From Chitinimonas viridis (GTDB lineage Bacteria > Pseudomonadota > Gammaproteobacteria > Burkholderiales > Chitinimonadaceae), in contig NZ_JAUFPU010000004.1 of assembly GCF_030409555.1 (NCBI RefSeq), positions 1 through 64,000 on the forward strand: 64,000 nt of DNA, read 5' to 3'. Shown one piece after another: positions 1 through 9,556 of this stretch. The position numbers and the translations under genes were made by a program. The notes beneath the pieces were generated by a model that saw only the letters and a list, made by a program, of their open reading frames with translations, had not been told where the DNA came from and did no database searches. The stretch's first letter is position 1. Every line of letters starts with the position of its first letter.

Positions 1-594
1 AACGACCGCACCGAGCGGGTGGACCACAACGAGAAGATCTCGATTGGCGACAACCGCACGGAGGATGTGGGCAAGAACGAGACCATCAGCATCGGTGAAA
101 ACCGTACCGAGGATGTGGGCAAGAACGAGACCATCACCATCGGTGGCAACCGTACAGAAAACGTGGGCAAGAACGAGACCGTCACCATAGGCCAGAGCCG
201 CAGTCAGACCATAGGCAAGAACCACACGATACAGATCGGTGCGTTCAAGCGCGAAACCATCAGCCTGGCCTTTATGGAGAATGTCGGCCTCGCCAAGATG
301 GTCAACATCGGCGCGGCGTACAACATCAACGTCGGCGCGGCCATGGTCAGCAATGTGGTGCTGGGCCGCATGGACTCGGTGGGAGTCTCGTGGAAGGCCA
401 ATGTAGGCCAGACCTATCACCTGCAGGCTGGCAAGGGCATCACGCTGGAGGCCGGGGAGTCCATCACCCTCAAGACAGGCGCCTCCACGCTGACCATGCA
501 CCAGGACGGCAGCATTAGTCTGAACGGCAAGAAGGTCAATATCGTGGGCAGCGATATTGTGGATCTGGACGGCAAGCTGATTGACGTGAACTAA
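1..594 (+). CDS. VgrG, type VI secretion spike protein, C-terminal part only
   Basis: The reading frame is open from the first base, so the gene begins outside the window; 197 C-terminal residues are visible. The first half is a run of short repeats of the type NRTExVGKNETIxIG, which form the triple beta-helix needle of gp5/VgrG proteins. The second half (KGITLEAGESITLKTG, then a short tail ending DGKLIDVN) is the usual end of the needle. VgrG trimers cap the Hcp tube of the type VI secretion system and carry PAAR proteins with their cargo. The next gene starts 3 bp downstream and encodes a DUF2169 adaptor, followed by a PAAR-RHS effector, a standard VgrG cargo island. No extra C-terminal effector domain is present. 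Confidence 0.9.
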   Translation, partial: NDRTERVDHNEKISIGDNRTEDVGKNETISIGENRTEDVGKNETITIGGNRTENVGKNETVTIGQSRSQTIGKNHTIQIGAFKRETISLAFMENVGLAKMVNIGAAYNINVGAAMVSNVVLGRMDSVGVSWKANVGQTYHLQAGKGITLEAGESITLKTGASTLTMHQDGSISLNGKKVNIVGSDIVDLDGKLIDVN

Positions 595-597
595 GCC

Positions 598-1653
598 ATG
601 AGTGTCGAAACCATCAACACCACGCCGTTCAGCGTATTCAGCTTTGAACACATGCTGTTCAATGGCCGCCGTTATCAGATCGTCGTGCTCAAGCAGTCGT
701 ACGGCTTGCGTGATACCGGTGCGGTGGTGCAGTTGCACCAGCAGCGGCCTGTGCGGTTGGGCGATGTCCATCTGGGCGAACGGGACCGCAGCAGCGTGCT
801 GCTGCCCACTGATCTGATTCCCTACAAGCCCAAATGTGAGGTCATCGTGACCGGCACGGCGCAGATAGCCCAGCCCAGCGACAGCTGGCTGGCGGGCATC
901 GCCATCGGCGACTGGAAAAAAGCCCTGCGCCTGTATGGCCCGCGCCGCTGGCAGAAAACCCTGCTGGGCCGTTGGAAGCTGACCGATGCCGAACCCACCA
1001 CCGGCACGCCGCTGCTGTATGAGCACGCCTATGGTGGACACTTTGAACTGCTGAATGAGCAGGGTGAGATGACCGTGGCGGCCTATGGCCTGAACCCCCC
1101 TGGCACTGGCTGGCTGGGCGAGCAGCCACACATCACGCTGACCAAGGCGCAGCGCAAGGCACTGGACGAGCGAGTAGCACAGCTCGACACCCTGCAGGCA
1201 CCACGTATCGAGTATCCGCAGCAAGCCATCGGTACGCCAGGCGAGGATATCGCGCCAGCCGGCCTGGGCGCCTTCCCAGCTTGGTGGCGGGGCCGTACCC
1301 AATATCTGGATGGCATGGCGCCGATCAAGCCCGAGCAGCAAGGCTATCCCAGCGATTTCGACATGGCGCACTGGCAACAAGCACCGGCCGATCAATGGTT
1401 GCCGTTTGCGCTCAAGGGCGGCGAAACCCTGGTTCTGGCCAATCTGCTGCCCGAAGGGCGGCAGGAGTATGTGCTGCCACGCAGCCGGCCATTCCTGTTC
1501 CTGCGCAGTCCCACGGACCTGAGCATGTCGCTCGATATGGATATCGACACCGTGCTGGTTGATCTGGATGCCCGCGTGCTGGAGCTGACCTGGCGCCGCA
1601 TCGTCCAGCTGGACGAGCTGGGGCCGGAACTGCAGATCGAAGTCATCAGTTGA
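598..1653 (+). CDS. DUF2169 family type VI effector adaptor
   Basis: The 351-residue protein begins MSVETINTTPFSVF and has the DUF2169 pattern: an N-terminal beta-rich part (about 10-120), then AIGDWKKALRLYGPRRWQ and a long second half with WxxR motifs. It has no signal peptide or membrane segment, so it is cytoplasmic. DUF2169 proteins are found between vgrG and PAAR-effector genes and are thought to load the effector onto VgrG; that role is inferred from family and context. The ATG lies 3 bp after the vgrG stop, so the two are probably translated together. A 171-bp gap separates it from the effector. Confidence 0.8.
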   Translation: MSVETINTTPFSVFSFEHMLFNGRRYQIVVLKQSYGLRDTGAVVQLHQQRPVRLGDVHLGERDRSSVLLPTDLIPYKPKCEVIVTGTAQIAQPSDSWLAGIAIGDWKKALRLYGPRRWQKTLLGRWKLTDAEPTTGTPLLYEHAYGGHFELLNEQGEMTVAAYGLNPPGTGWLGEQPHITLTKAQRKALDERVAQLDTLQAPRIEYPQQAIGTPGEDIAPAGLGAFPAWWRGRTQYLDGMAPIKPEQQGYPSDFDMAHWQQAPADQWLPFALKGGETLVLANLLPEGRQEYVLPRSRPFLFLRSPTDLSMSLDMDIDTVLVDLDARVLELTWRRIVQLDELGPELQIEVIS

Positions 1654-1824
1654 TCCGCTGCTGCGCCAGCGACTCCGCCGAATAATCCGGGGCGCTGACA
1701 AAACCTTGTGTCGCAGTTCAGGCTGGGCGAACGCACCTAGGCAACACCTGGGACGACCCATTCGCACCAGCAAGCCAGAACGGTTTTGTTAGCTGCCCTA
1801 AGTAGTGAACATAGGTAGTCAAAC

Positions 1825-4800
1825 ATGGGTAATGAATACATCGCCGAGAAACGCGTCGAGCACTCGGCCATCGCCTGCGAACCGGACATGATTGCGCCGG
1901 ACCCCAGCAAGCCGATGATCCTGCTGCCGTTTGTGACCTACGCCACGTTTGATACGGCGGTGGATACGGCCAGCCACGGCAACGGCAACCAGTACCCGCT
2001 CTACATCAGCACCTCGCACGTGCCCCACTGCCTGGGTGGCCCACCCGGTGGCGTAGGCAAAACCTCCAAAACTTGGAATGGCAAGTTCAAGACCACCGAG
2101 AAAAGCAGCACGGTGAAGGTGGGGCCAGGTTGGCAGATACACCACCAGCATGCCGGCACCATCAACAATGGCAATGCCAAGGCCAAGGTCTACACCGCCG
2201 TCAACGCCGGCAGCCCCTCGCAGAAATGCCTGGCCATGCTGCGGGTACAGTTCGAGCGGCTGAAGCAGGGCTCCAAAAACCAACTGAGCGAACGGCCCGG
2301 CGGTTTCGTCAAGGATATCGGCACGGGTGCACTGGATACCGTCAAGGGCTATGGCGACATGGCGGCCGATGCGGGTAGCGCCGCCGCCAGCCTGTTCTCC
2401 TGGGAGGGGCTCAAGTCTGCCGGCAGGGCCATCAAGGGCGCGGTCAACTCGGTGGCGGATGCCATCACCGGCACCGTGCGCGAAGTCGCCGAGGTGGGCA
2501 GCGCCATCGTCAATGAAGAGCTGTCCATCGACGACATCGTTAACGGCATAGAAGACCTGGCCAGCGAGCTGGGCGAGGAAGCACTATGCGCGCTGGCCGC
2601 CCAGATGCAGGATATCGCCGACAAACCCGAAGCCATGGGCGAGGCACTGGGCGGCCTGATGACCGAAGTGGCCATACAGGTGGCGGCTGCGCTGGTATCG
2701 GGTGGCGCCGCCAATGCCGCCGCAGCCGGCGCAAAAGCCGCCAAGGCAGCCAAGGCCGGTGGCAAGGCCATGGACCTGGGTGCAGGCCTGGCCAAGAAGC
2801 TCAAGGGCATGGGCCTGAAGGACGGTGATTCCTTCAAGGATGTGATTAAGAAACTGAAAGAACGCCGCCAGAAGGGCCAGGACAAGACCCCAGAGAAAGC
2901 ACCGGCCGCACCCAAGCAGGAAGGCGACGCCCCCACCCCACCCACCAACAAGGACTCCCACAACAAGGGCAAGGCCGATGGCGATGGCGAGGTCTGCCCG
3001 CTGTGCCCCACGACCGGCAGCCCGGTCAACCCGGTGCTGGGTTGCAAGGTACTGGCTGGCGAAAGCGAGCTGGACTTCAGCCTGCCCGGCCCCCTGCCAT
3101 TGGTATGGCAGCGCAATTACGTCAGCAATAGCCGCGAAACCGGCTGGTTTGGCCAAGGCTGGGCCGTAATGTACGGCATGCGGCTGGAAGAGAGCGACGG
3201 CGGCGAAGTGATGGAACTGGTCGAAACCACCGGCCGCCGCATCCGCTTCCCCCGCGTGGCACCCGGCCGCAGCTTCTTCTCGCGTTATGAGCAGATCACC
3301 CTGGCACGCAGCGCCGCAGGCGAATACAGCCTGGTATCGGGCGATGGCTCGCGCCTGTTCTTTGGCCAACGCCACCCGCAAAGGCTGGATCAGTGGCTGT
3401 GCAGCGGCCTGGCCGATGCCAACGACAACCGCATCGGGCTGGAATACCAGCCCATCGCCGCCCGCCCCAAGGGCCCCAAGCCCGCCCTGCAAGCCCAGCC
3501 CTGCTACCTGATGGACAGCACCGGCGAAGCCCTGCAACTGGATTACAGCCCGGCAGGCCGCCTGCTGCGCGTCAGCCTGCTATGCGGGCTGAGCCCCAAC
3601 CAGGGCGCCAGCGGCAGCGCGATAGCGGCAGAACTCCGTAGCCAGCAGATCGCCGATAGCGTGATGGCGCGGCTGGAGATCGCCCAACGCGACCAGATCG
3701 CGCTGCAGGCGCAGGTGCTGGTGGCCTACCAATACAGTCCGGAAGGCGACCTGATCAGCGTGGTGCGCGATGGCAGCGAAGCCCGGCGCTACCAATGGCG
3801 CGACCACATCATGGTCGGCCACACCGTACCAGGCGCCCTGCAGGCCCATTATGAATACGACCGCTACGACGCCGGTGGCAAGGTCATACGCCACTGGAGC
3901 AACGTCGGCCAGCAATGGGTCTTCGAATACAGCAGCGGCCACACCAAGGTGATCGAAGCCCAGGGCACCTCCGACGAGCGGGCCACCCTCTATCACTTCG
4001 ACGACAAACGCCGCTGGACCGGCCTGACCGACGCGCTGGGCGGCCGCACCATCTTTGAACTCAATCAATACGGCCACCTTGTGGCCACCATCGACCCGGA
4101 CGGCACCACCACCCGCTACACCCTGGACGGCAAAGGCCGCCCCCTGGCCGTGACCGACGCCCTGGGCCACAGCACCCAGGTGCTCTGGCATAGCGAACTG
4201 GAACTCCCCACCCAGCTGATTGACGCCCTGGGCCAAGCTACCAGCCTGGAATACGACGCACGTGGCAACCTGATCGGCGAGATCGACCCAGCCGGCAACG
4301 CCACCCGCTTCGAGCTGGACTCACGCGGTCTGCCCATACGCATCATCGACGCCAAGGGCGGCAACAAGCGGCTGGAGTGGGACCAGCGCGCCCTGCTGAC
4401 CGCCTATACCGACTGCACGCAGCAGACCACCCGCTTCGCCTATGACGAGCGTGGCCGGCTCAGCAGCCAAACCGACGCCCTGGGCGCCACCACCACCTAC
4501 CACTACGACATGGCCGGCCGGGTGCAGTCCATCGACTACCCCGATGGCGGTAGCGAACGCTTTGAATACGACCCAGCCGGCCGCCTGATCGCCCACATCG
4601 ACGCCCTGGGCCACCGCACCCGCTACGAGCTGGACGCCGACAACCAGCCCACCGCCCGCATCGACGCCCTGGGTGGCCGGCTGGAATACCGCTACGACAC
4701 CCACCGCCGCCTGGTGGGCCTGATCAACCAGAACGGCACACCCTGGCAGTTCCAGTACGACGCCCTGGACAGGCTGGTGGCCGAAACCAACTTCGAAGGC

Positions 4801-7008
4801 AAGTTCAGCGCCTACGCCTACAGCGCCGCCGGCCAGCTCATGGCCCAGCGCGAACTGCCGGCCCACCACCCGGACAGCATCCTCACCCGGTTCGAGCGCG
4901 ACGCCCTGGGCCAACTACTGGCCCGCCATACCCAGGCCAGCGGCCAGGCACTGCAACGCACCCGCTACCAGTACGACCCCGCCGGACAACTGCGCCGCAC
5001 CAGCAACGCCGACGCCGCCATCGACTTCGCCTACGACCCACTAGGCAACCTGCTGCAGGAAACCCACACCACCCACTGGCGTGACGAAGAAGGCAAGCGG
5101 CAACCTCGGGTACAGCAGCTGAGCCACCAGTACGACCCCCTGGGCAACCGCATCGCCACCACCCTGCCCGATGGCCGTACCCTCAACTGGCTGATGTATG
5201 GCAGCGGCCACCTGCACCAGATCAACCTCGACGGCGAGCTGATCGCCGATATCGAGCGCGACGCCCTGCACCGCGAAGTGAGCCGTAGCCAAGGCAGCCT
5301 GCACAGCCAGTTCCAGCTCGACGCCATGGGCCGGCTGCTGGACCACCGCGTCAGCGCCAGGAGCCTGGGCCAGCAGCCCCAGGTTGGTGTCGGCGCCCAG
5401 CACGGCAGCCGCATCGCCCGCCACTGGCGCTACGACCGCGCCGGCCAGGTGCTGGAGATCAACGACGCCCGCCGTGGCCGTACCGAATACCATTACGACG
5501 CCCTCTCCCGCATCCGCTTCACCACCGGGCCCAAGCTGGCCGAACAGTTCGAGTTCGACCCCGCCCACAACCTGCTGCCGGCCAACAGCCACAGCCCGCT
5601 CAAGGACAACCGCGTCACCGTCTTTGAGGACAAGCGCTACCGCTATGACAGCCACGGCCGCCTGGTAGAAAAGCGCAGCGGCAGCAGCCAGAACAGCACC
5701 GTGCTGCAACTGGAATGGAACGCCGAACACCAGCTGGTAAAAGCCACCACTACCCGCAGCAAGGGGCCAGGCCAAGCCAACCGGATCACCGAAACCCACT
5801 ACGGCTACGACGCCCTGGGCCGCCGCATGAGCCGGCAGAGCCGTGACTGGATTGCGCCGGCTGGCGCTCCCACCGACGCCCCTGCCCATACCCCTCCCGG
5901 CCACAGCGCCTGGTTTGTGTGGGACGGTAACCGGCTGCTGCAGGAAATCGTGGTCAACCCACAGGCCGCCGACCCGGCCCAGCGCAGCCAAACCCACACC
6001 ACCGTCTACGAGCCAGACAGCTTTATCCCCCTGGCCCGGCTAAGCTGGCGTACCGCTGCCCAGGACACCACCCTTGCGCCACCCCAGCCAGCCGACTGGA
6101 TGGCGCAACGGATCGCCTTCTTCGACCAGGCCCAGGCGACCTACAGCCAGCAACACGGCCTGGCACCGGACGATGCGGACTTCCTCCAGCAGACATCCCA
6201 AGCCCAGGCTGGCCCCAGCAAAGCACCGCTGAATCCGGTAACCATCACCTGGTACCAGTGTGACCACCTGGGCACGCCGCAAGAACTGACGGCAGCCAAC
6301 GGCGATATCGTCTGGCAGGCCAGCTACAAGACCTGGGGCAATACGGCCACGGTGGAGTGGGTTGCGGCGGACGGCGCGGCACAGACACGACAGCTAGCCG
6401 ACCCGGCTGCCTTCGAGCACGCCCAGGTGCAGCCTTTGCGGTTCCAGGGCCAGTACTTCGACGCGGAGACGGGGCTGCATTACAATCGGTTCCGGTACTA
6501 CGATCCGGATGTGGGGCGGTTTGTATCGAATGATCCGATTGGGTTGGCGGGTGGGGAGAACGTCTACCAATACAGCGTGAATCCTATTGATTGGATAGAT
6601 CCACTGGGGCTCAGTAGCTCCGTGCTCAATGCCGCACTTGGCGGCCCAGTTGGAGATCACCATCAAGCGCACCACTTGATTCCGGAAGAGATATGGGCGA
6701 AAAAGAAATCATTCTTGGATAAAATCGGCTTGCAAGGACAGCGAGACAAAGCTGCAAACGGACTGTTGGTGCCTGACAGCCAAAGCCAAGCCGCCGCAAA
6801 TGGGAAAAAAGTCTACCATTGTGGTAGCCATGGTAATTATTCACAGATGGTAAGTGACAAGCTTGGAAGGATTGAACGTAGTTATAATTCCGGTGCAATT
6901 ACGGCGGCTGAAGCAAGGCGACGGGTTTCTTCTTTGCAAATAAGCCTACGGAAAAAGATCAATACTGGACGAATCAGCACCAAGGCTCCATGTGGGCGCC
7001 TAAAGTAA
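1825..7008 (+). CDS. PAAR-RHS polymorphic toxin with AHH nuclease tip (T6SS effector)
   Basis: This 1727-residue effector has a clear modular order. Residues 1-130 form a PAAR-like DUF4150 tip domain (ends near HAGTINNGNAKAKV). Residues 130-390 are a linker rich in Ala, Gly and Lys. Residues about 395-480 are the DUF6531/RHS entry module (LPGPLPLVWQRNYVSN). YD/RHS repeats run to about 1560 and end in the conserved junction DPIGLAGGENVYQYSVNP...DPLGL near 1570-1596. The last ~130 residues are the variable toxin tip, with HQAHHLIP near 1612-1620, the signature of AHH nucleases of the HNH/ENDO VII superfamily. Base composition drops sharply in GC after the junction, the mark of an exchanged tip. 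The RHS shell should enclose the tip until delivery into a rival cell. The next gene is the expected immunity gene. Confidence 0.92.
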   Translation: MGNEYIAEKRVEHSAIACEPDMIAPDPSKPMILLPFVTYATFDTAVDTASHGNGNQYPLYISTSHVPHCLGGPPGGVGKTSKTWNGKFKTTEKSSTVKVGPGWQIHHQHAGTINNGNAKAKVYTAVNAGSPSQKCLAMLRVQFERLKQGSKNQLSERPGGFVKDIGTGALDTVKGYGDMAADAGSAAASLFSWEGLKSAGRAIKGAVNSVADAITGTVREVAEVGSAIVNEELSIDDIVNGIEDLASELGEEALCALAAQMQDIADKPEAMGEALGGLMTEVAIQVAAALVSGGAANAAAAGAKAAKAAKAGGKAMDLGAGLAKKLKGMGLKDGDSFKDVIKKLKERRQKGQDKTPEKAPAAPKQEGDAPTPPTNKDSHNKGKADGDGEVCPLCPTTGSPVNPVLGCKVLAGESELDFSLPGPLPLVWQRNYVSNSRETGWFGQGWAVMYGMRLEESDGGEVMELVETTGRRIRFPRVAPGRSFFSRYEQITLARSAAGEYSLVSGDGSRLFFGQRHPQRLDQWLCSGLADANDNRIGLEYQPIAARPKGPKPALQAQPCYLMDSTGEALQLDYSPAGRLLRVSLLCGLSPNQGASGSAIAAELRSQQIADSVMARLEIAQRDQIALQAQVLVAYQYSPEGDLISVVRDGSEARRYQWRDHIMVGHTVPGALQAHYEYDRYDAGGKVIRHWSNVGQQWVFEYSSGHTKVIEAQGTSDERATLYHFDDKRRWTGLTDALGGRTIFELNQYGHLVATIDPDGTTTRYTLDGKGRPLAVTDALGHSTQVLWHSELELPTQLIDALGQATSLEYDARGNLIGEIDPAGNATRFELDSRGLPIRIIDAKGGNKRLEWDQRALLTAYTDCTQQTTRFAYDERGRLSSQTDALGATTTYHYDMAGRVQSIDYPDGGSERFEYDPAGRLIAHIDALGHRTRYELDADNQPTARIDALGGRLEYRYDTHRRLVGLINQNGTPWQFQYDALDRLVAETNFEGKFSAYAYSAAGQLMAQRELPAHHPDSILTRFERDALGQLLARHTQASGQALQRTRYQYDPAGQLRRTSNADAAIDFAYDPLGNLLQETHTTHWRDEEGKRQPRVQQLSHQYDPLGNRIATTLPDGRTLNWLMYGSGHLHQINLDGELIADIERDALHREVSRSQGSLHSQFQLDAMGRLLDHRVSARSLGQQPQVGVGAQHGSRIARHWRYDRAGQVLEINDARRGRTEYHYDALSRIRFTTGPKLAEQFEFDPAHNLLPANSHSPLKDNRVTVFEDKRYRYDSHGRLVEKRSGSSQNSTVLQLEWNAEHQLVKATTTRSKGPGQANRITETHYGYDALGRRMSRQSRDWIAPAGAPTDAPAHTPPGHSAWFVWDGNRLLQEIVVNPQAADPAQRSQTHTTVYEPDSFIPLARLSWRTAAQDTTLAPPQPADWMAQRIAFFDQAQATYSQQHGLAPDDADFLQQTSQAQAGPSKAPLNPVTITWYQCDHLGTPQELTAANGDIVWQASYKTWGNTATVEWVAADGAAQTRQLADPAAFEHAQVQPLRFQGQYFDAETGLHYNRFRYYDPDVGRFVSNDPIGLAGGENVYQYSVNPIDWIDPLGLSSSVLNAALGGPVGDHHQAHHLIPEEIWAKKKSFLDKIGLQGQRDKAANGLLVPDSQSQAAANGKKVYHCGSHGNYSQMVSDKLGRIERSYNSGAITAAEARRRVSSLQISLRKKINTGRISTKAPCGRLK

Positions 7009-7018
7009 AGGAGTGACA

Positions 7019-7627
7019 ATGTACTATGTTTTTGAAAGGAAAGAGGGAGTCGGTCGCCCTGTTTTTATTAATGGCATGCTGCATGAGAAATTCATTGAGG
7101 GCGGTGCAAATGTTGCCATGGAATACGACTGGAACTTTGCCGCACCGCCCGATCTTCCGGCAAAACTCCCAGAAAAACTGGTTTTAATATCAAAAGACAA
7201 GAAGTATGCTTTCGATCTTGCAAGCGACTTCAACGGACAAATAATTTCAGCACGACTGCTGTCTCTGATGATGCCCTTTGGGCTGGAGGACTGGGAAATA
7301 TCAAGTCTTACGGTAGTAAATCAAAAGGGAGTATCGATCGTTGATCAAGATTACTTCTTTATTCGACTACCCATAACGAAACTCCAGAAGGACATTGTTG
7401 ACATAGAGAAATCCAAACTGGACGTGCGAAAAAATGGCGAAATAAAGAAGATCTGGGATTTGGCCATTCAAAGCAGATCACTCCCCAACATATTCATGTC
7501 TAATGAAATATCATTGATAAATGTCATTTTTATTGGCTCAGAGGTTGCAGAGAAGCTGCAGACAGTGCGGCTTCATGGATTTAATATCGTGCCTGCCTCT
7601 CAGGCAGGGGTAATCAAGCCGGCCTAG
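7019..7627 (+). CDS. Predicted immunity protein, imm11-like, for the AHH toxin
   Basis: The gene lies 10 bp after the toxin stop. A GTG at 7013 is in frame, but the ATG at 7019 is preceded by AAAGGAG at a good distance and is the better start, giving 202 residues. The protein is soluble and AT-rich like the toxin tip. Its C-terminal part (SLPNIFMSNEISLINVIF, then VAEKLQTVRLHGFNIVP) resembles the imm11/DUF1629 family, which often follows AHH toxins. The family name is from memory of the pattern and is tentative; the immunity role is strongly suggested by position. It should bind and block the AHH nuclease in the producing cell. Confidence 0.7.
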   Translation: MYYVFERKEGVGRPVFINGMLHEKFIEGGANVAMEYDWNFAAPPDLPAKLPEKLVLISKDKKYAFDLASDFNGQIISARLLSLMMPFGLEDWEISSLTVVNQKGVSIVDQDYFFIRLPITKLQKDIVDIEKSKLDVRKNGEIKKIWDLAIQSRSLPNIFMSNEISLINVIFIGSEVAEKLQTVRLHGFNIVPASQAGVIKPA

Positions 7628-7633
7628 TTAATT

Positions 7634-7676
7634 AGCCCTCTCAAAACCTAGAAAACCTTGGGGGGCTTGTTTTTTG
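7634..7676 (+). terminator. Possible terminator after the immunity gene
   Basis: AGCCC at 7634-7638 can pair with GGGCT at 7663-7667, followed by TGTTTTTT. The stem is only 5 bp with a long loop, so support rests mainly on the T-run and the position 6 bp past the stop codon. Confidence 0.35.
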
Positions 7677-7742
7677 CATGGCCGATAGATCTACATTGAT
7701 ACCTAGCTGCAGCGGGTCGGAGGGTACCCATTTGCTACCGCT

Positions 7743-7823
7743 GCCATCGCACCCGCTACGAGCTGGACGCCGACAACCAGCCCACCGCCCGTATCGACGC
7801 CCTGGGTGGCCGGCTGGAATACC
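7743..7823 (+). repeat. Orphan 81-bp fragment of the RHS repeat region
   Basis: This stretch matches 4610-4690 inside the RHS gene at 79 of 81 positions; the differences are CAC/CAT and CGC/CGT, both silent in the RHS frame. Nothing else of the RHS core is present on either side. It looks like the scar of a recombination that used RHS repeats as homology, as happens when new tip/immunity cassettes are inserted or displaced behind an RHS gene. Confidence 0.9.
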
Positions 7824-7899
7824 GGGAAAGGCATCAACCCCCAACCGCTCAGATTGCTAAATTATGAGTGGTAGACCGAGTGGGGGAAGGTCAAACAAC

Positions 7900-7923
7900 A
7901 ATGCCCGGTCCAAGCCGGGCATT
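7900..7923 (-). terminator. Rho-independent terminator of the chemoreceptor/binding-protein operon
   Basis: A perfect 9-bp stem AATGCCCGG/CCGGGCATT with a 6-nt loop lies 23 bp past the stop of the last minus-strand gene. On the minus strand it is followed by TTGTTGTTT. Confidence 0.75.
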
Positions 7924-7946
7924 GGATTCTACACAAGCCCTAACAG

Positions 7947-8714
7947 CTACTTGAAGCTGCTGACAGCCTTCTTGTATTCCGGTGATTCGCGTGCTGCCGC
8001 CACAGCATTCCAGAGTTCCTTGGCGAAGTCGGCGTTCTTGCCCACAAACTGCTTGGACAACATCAGGTAATAGGGCTTCTCCACCAGCGGCGTGCTGACT
8101 TTCTCTACCTTGCCGGCGAATTCCGCTTGCTGGATGGAGTTGTCACCTTCGAGCGTCTGCAGTGCCACAGCCTGCAAACGTCCGGCTACCAGCTTGCGCA
8201 GGGTGTCATCAGCGCTGCGTGTGCCATCGTCTACCCGCACACCCATGCCCTTGAGCTGATCCACAATGGAATAGCCTTGCTGGGCACCTACCGCACTGGT
8301 CAGGTTGGCAATGGTCTTGCCATCAAAATTGATATTACTGCCCTTGGCCTTATACAGCGAATAGCCGTCCATCATCATGTGTTTGGTGGCATCGGCCTTA
8401 TCACTGGCACCGGGGTAAAAGCCTACTGCCAGGCGGTCGGTCTTGAAGCTAGCAGCAAAGGCGCCATCCATATTGCCTTTGCCCAAGTCATCCAAACAGC
8501 GCGCCCAGGGTGTACGCACAAACTCGATCTTCACACCCACCTTTTGTGCCGCCATCTTCAGCTGGACAATATTGAGCCCATCCCGTCCTTCCACCACCCA
8601 GGGATAAACCTCTACATTGTCAAAACAGAGCTTTATCGAAGCAGGCTTATCAGCGCCTTGTACCGCCAAGCCGGCCACTGCCAGCAATCCAGACAGAATC
8701 AGCTTTTTGCCCAT
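7947..8714 (-). CDS. Periplasmic solute-binding protein, amino-acid type (SBP_bac_3)
   Basis: The 255-residue protein starts MGKKLILSGLLAVAGLAVQGAD, a signal peptide with likely cleavage near residue 21. The mature part has the two-lobed type 3 binding-protein pattern (ikLCFDNVEVYPWVV...; FVRTPWARCLDDLGKGNMDGAFAASF; SIVDQLKGMGVRVDDG). An AAGGAG site lies 8 bp before the ATG. It is the last of three minus-strand genes (chemoreceptor, binding protein, binding protein), with no permease or ATPase nearby. It may feed a distant ABC transporter or present ligand to the chemoreceptor. The ligand cannot be read from the sequence; polar amino acids are usual for the family. Confidence 0.85.
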   Translation of the reverse strand: MGKKLILSGLLAVAGLAVQGADKPASIKLCFDNVEVYPWVVEGRDGLNIVQLKMAAQKVGVKIEFVRTPWARCLDDLGKGNMDGAFAASFKTDRLAVGFYPGASDKADATKHMMMDGYSLYKAKGSNINFDGKTIANLTSAVGAQQGYSIVDQLKGMGVRVDDGTRSADDTLRKLVAGRLQAVALQTLEGDNSIQQAEFAGKVEKVSTPLVEKPYYLMLSKQFVGKNADFAKELWNAVAAARESPEYKKAVSSFK

Positions 8715-8781
8715 TACTCACTCCTTATACTAAGCACTGGGCCCATTCGGGCCCGCCGTATTGATGGTTATGTGTTGGCTA

Positions 8782-9537
8782 TCAGCCACCCAGACGCTTG
8801 GCCATAATGGCGTTCACGTCTATTTTTTTCAGGCCTTCGTTGAATATCTTGGCGATACGCTGGCCCTCGGCATCTTTCTTGAAGCAGATGAATAGCTTTT
8901 TGTCCTCCAGCACTTTGGCGTTCATGGTCAATTTGCCTGCAAAGGGCTTGAGTTCGGGATCGGTCTTCATCAGGTAGTTAAAGACGTTGCTATCGACCAC
9001 GGCCAGATCCAAGCGACCTGCACCTAGCTTGACCAGGTTCTTGCCATCGTCGATAGCCACGTCGACCTTCTGCTGCTTGGATGCCACGCGTGCGTCAAAC
9101 TCGGTGGTATTCACATAGTCCTGCACCACGCCTATTTTCTTGGCAGACAGATCGGTGATCTTGCTCCAGCTGAATGGGGCATCTACGCGCTGCGCCAGAC
9201 CCAGCGGACCATTGCCCATGGGGTCAGACAGCGTGAATTCCTTGCGCAGGTCAGCCGAGTCGTACTCGGGAAAATACCCCGCATAGCCGGGGTCACTCTT
9301 GCCCAACTGCACGGCACGGCTCCACGGAAAGAACTGTACCTTCAACTCGTAGCCCATGGCCTTGAAAGCCGCCTTGGCTACGGCCACGCTGGCGCCCTGC
9401 TCAGTCAGCTTGGCGCCGGTGTACGGTGGCCATTCCAATGATGCCAGGGTGATGGTCTTGCTGTCTGCTTGCGCTGGCAGCAACGCTATCGCTGCGAGCA
9501 AAGCGCCCAGAGCCAGGGTGAACTTGCGACGTATCAT
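8782..9537 (-). CDS. Second periplasmic solute-binding protein (SBP_bac_3)
   Basis: The protein has 251 residues from the ATG at 9537. An in-frame ATG lies at 9552, but GAGGG stands at the right distance only for 9537, which also opens directly into the signal peptide (MIRRKFTLALGALLAAIALLPAQA). The mature domain shows the same fold pattern as its neighbour (TLASLEWPPYTGAKL; WSRAVQLGKSDPGYAGYFP), but the two differ too much to be a recent duplication. It starts 19 bp after the chemoreceptor stop, so it is in the same operon. Many proteins of this form bind amino acids or small organic acids; the ligand is unknown. Confidence 0.85.
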   Translation of the reverse strand: MIRRKFTLALGALLAAIALLPAQADSKTITLASLEWPPYTGAKLTEQGASVAVAKAAFKAMGYELKVQFFPWSRAVQLGKSDPGYAGYFPEYDSADLRKEFTLSDPMGNGPLGLAQRVDAPFSWSKITDLSAKKIGVVQDYVNTTEFDARVASKQQKVDVAIDDGKNLVKLGAGRLDLAVVDSNVFNYLMKTDPELKPFAGKLTMNAKVLEDKKLFICFKKDAEGQRIAKIFNEGLKKIDVNAIMAKRLGG

Positions 9538-9556
9538 GGATGTATCCCTCATTGGT

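Noticed and set aside
2349-3537. Long minus-strand open frames within the RHS gene
   Set aside because: They are antisense shadows of a very GC-rich repeat gene with skewed Ala/Gly/Val composition.
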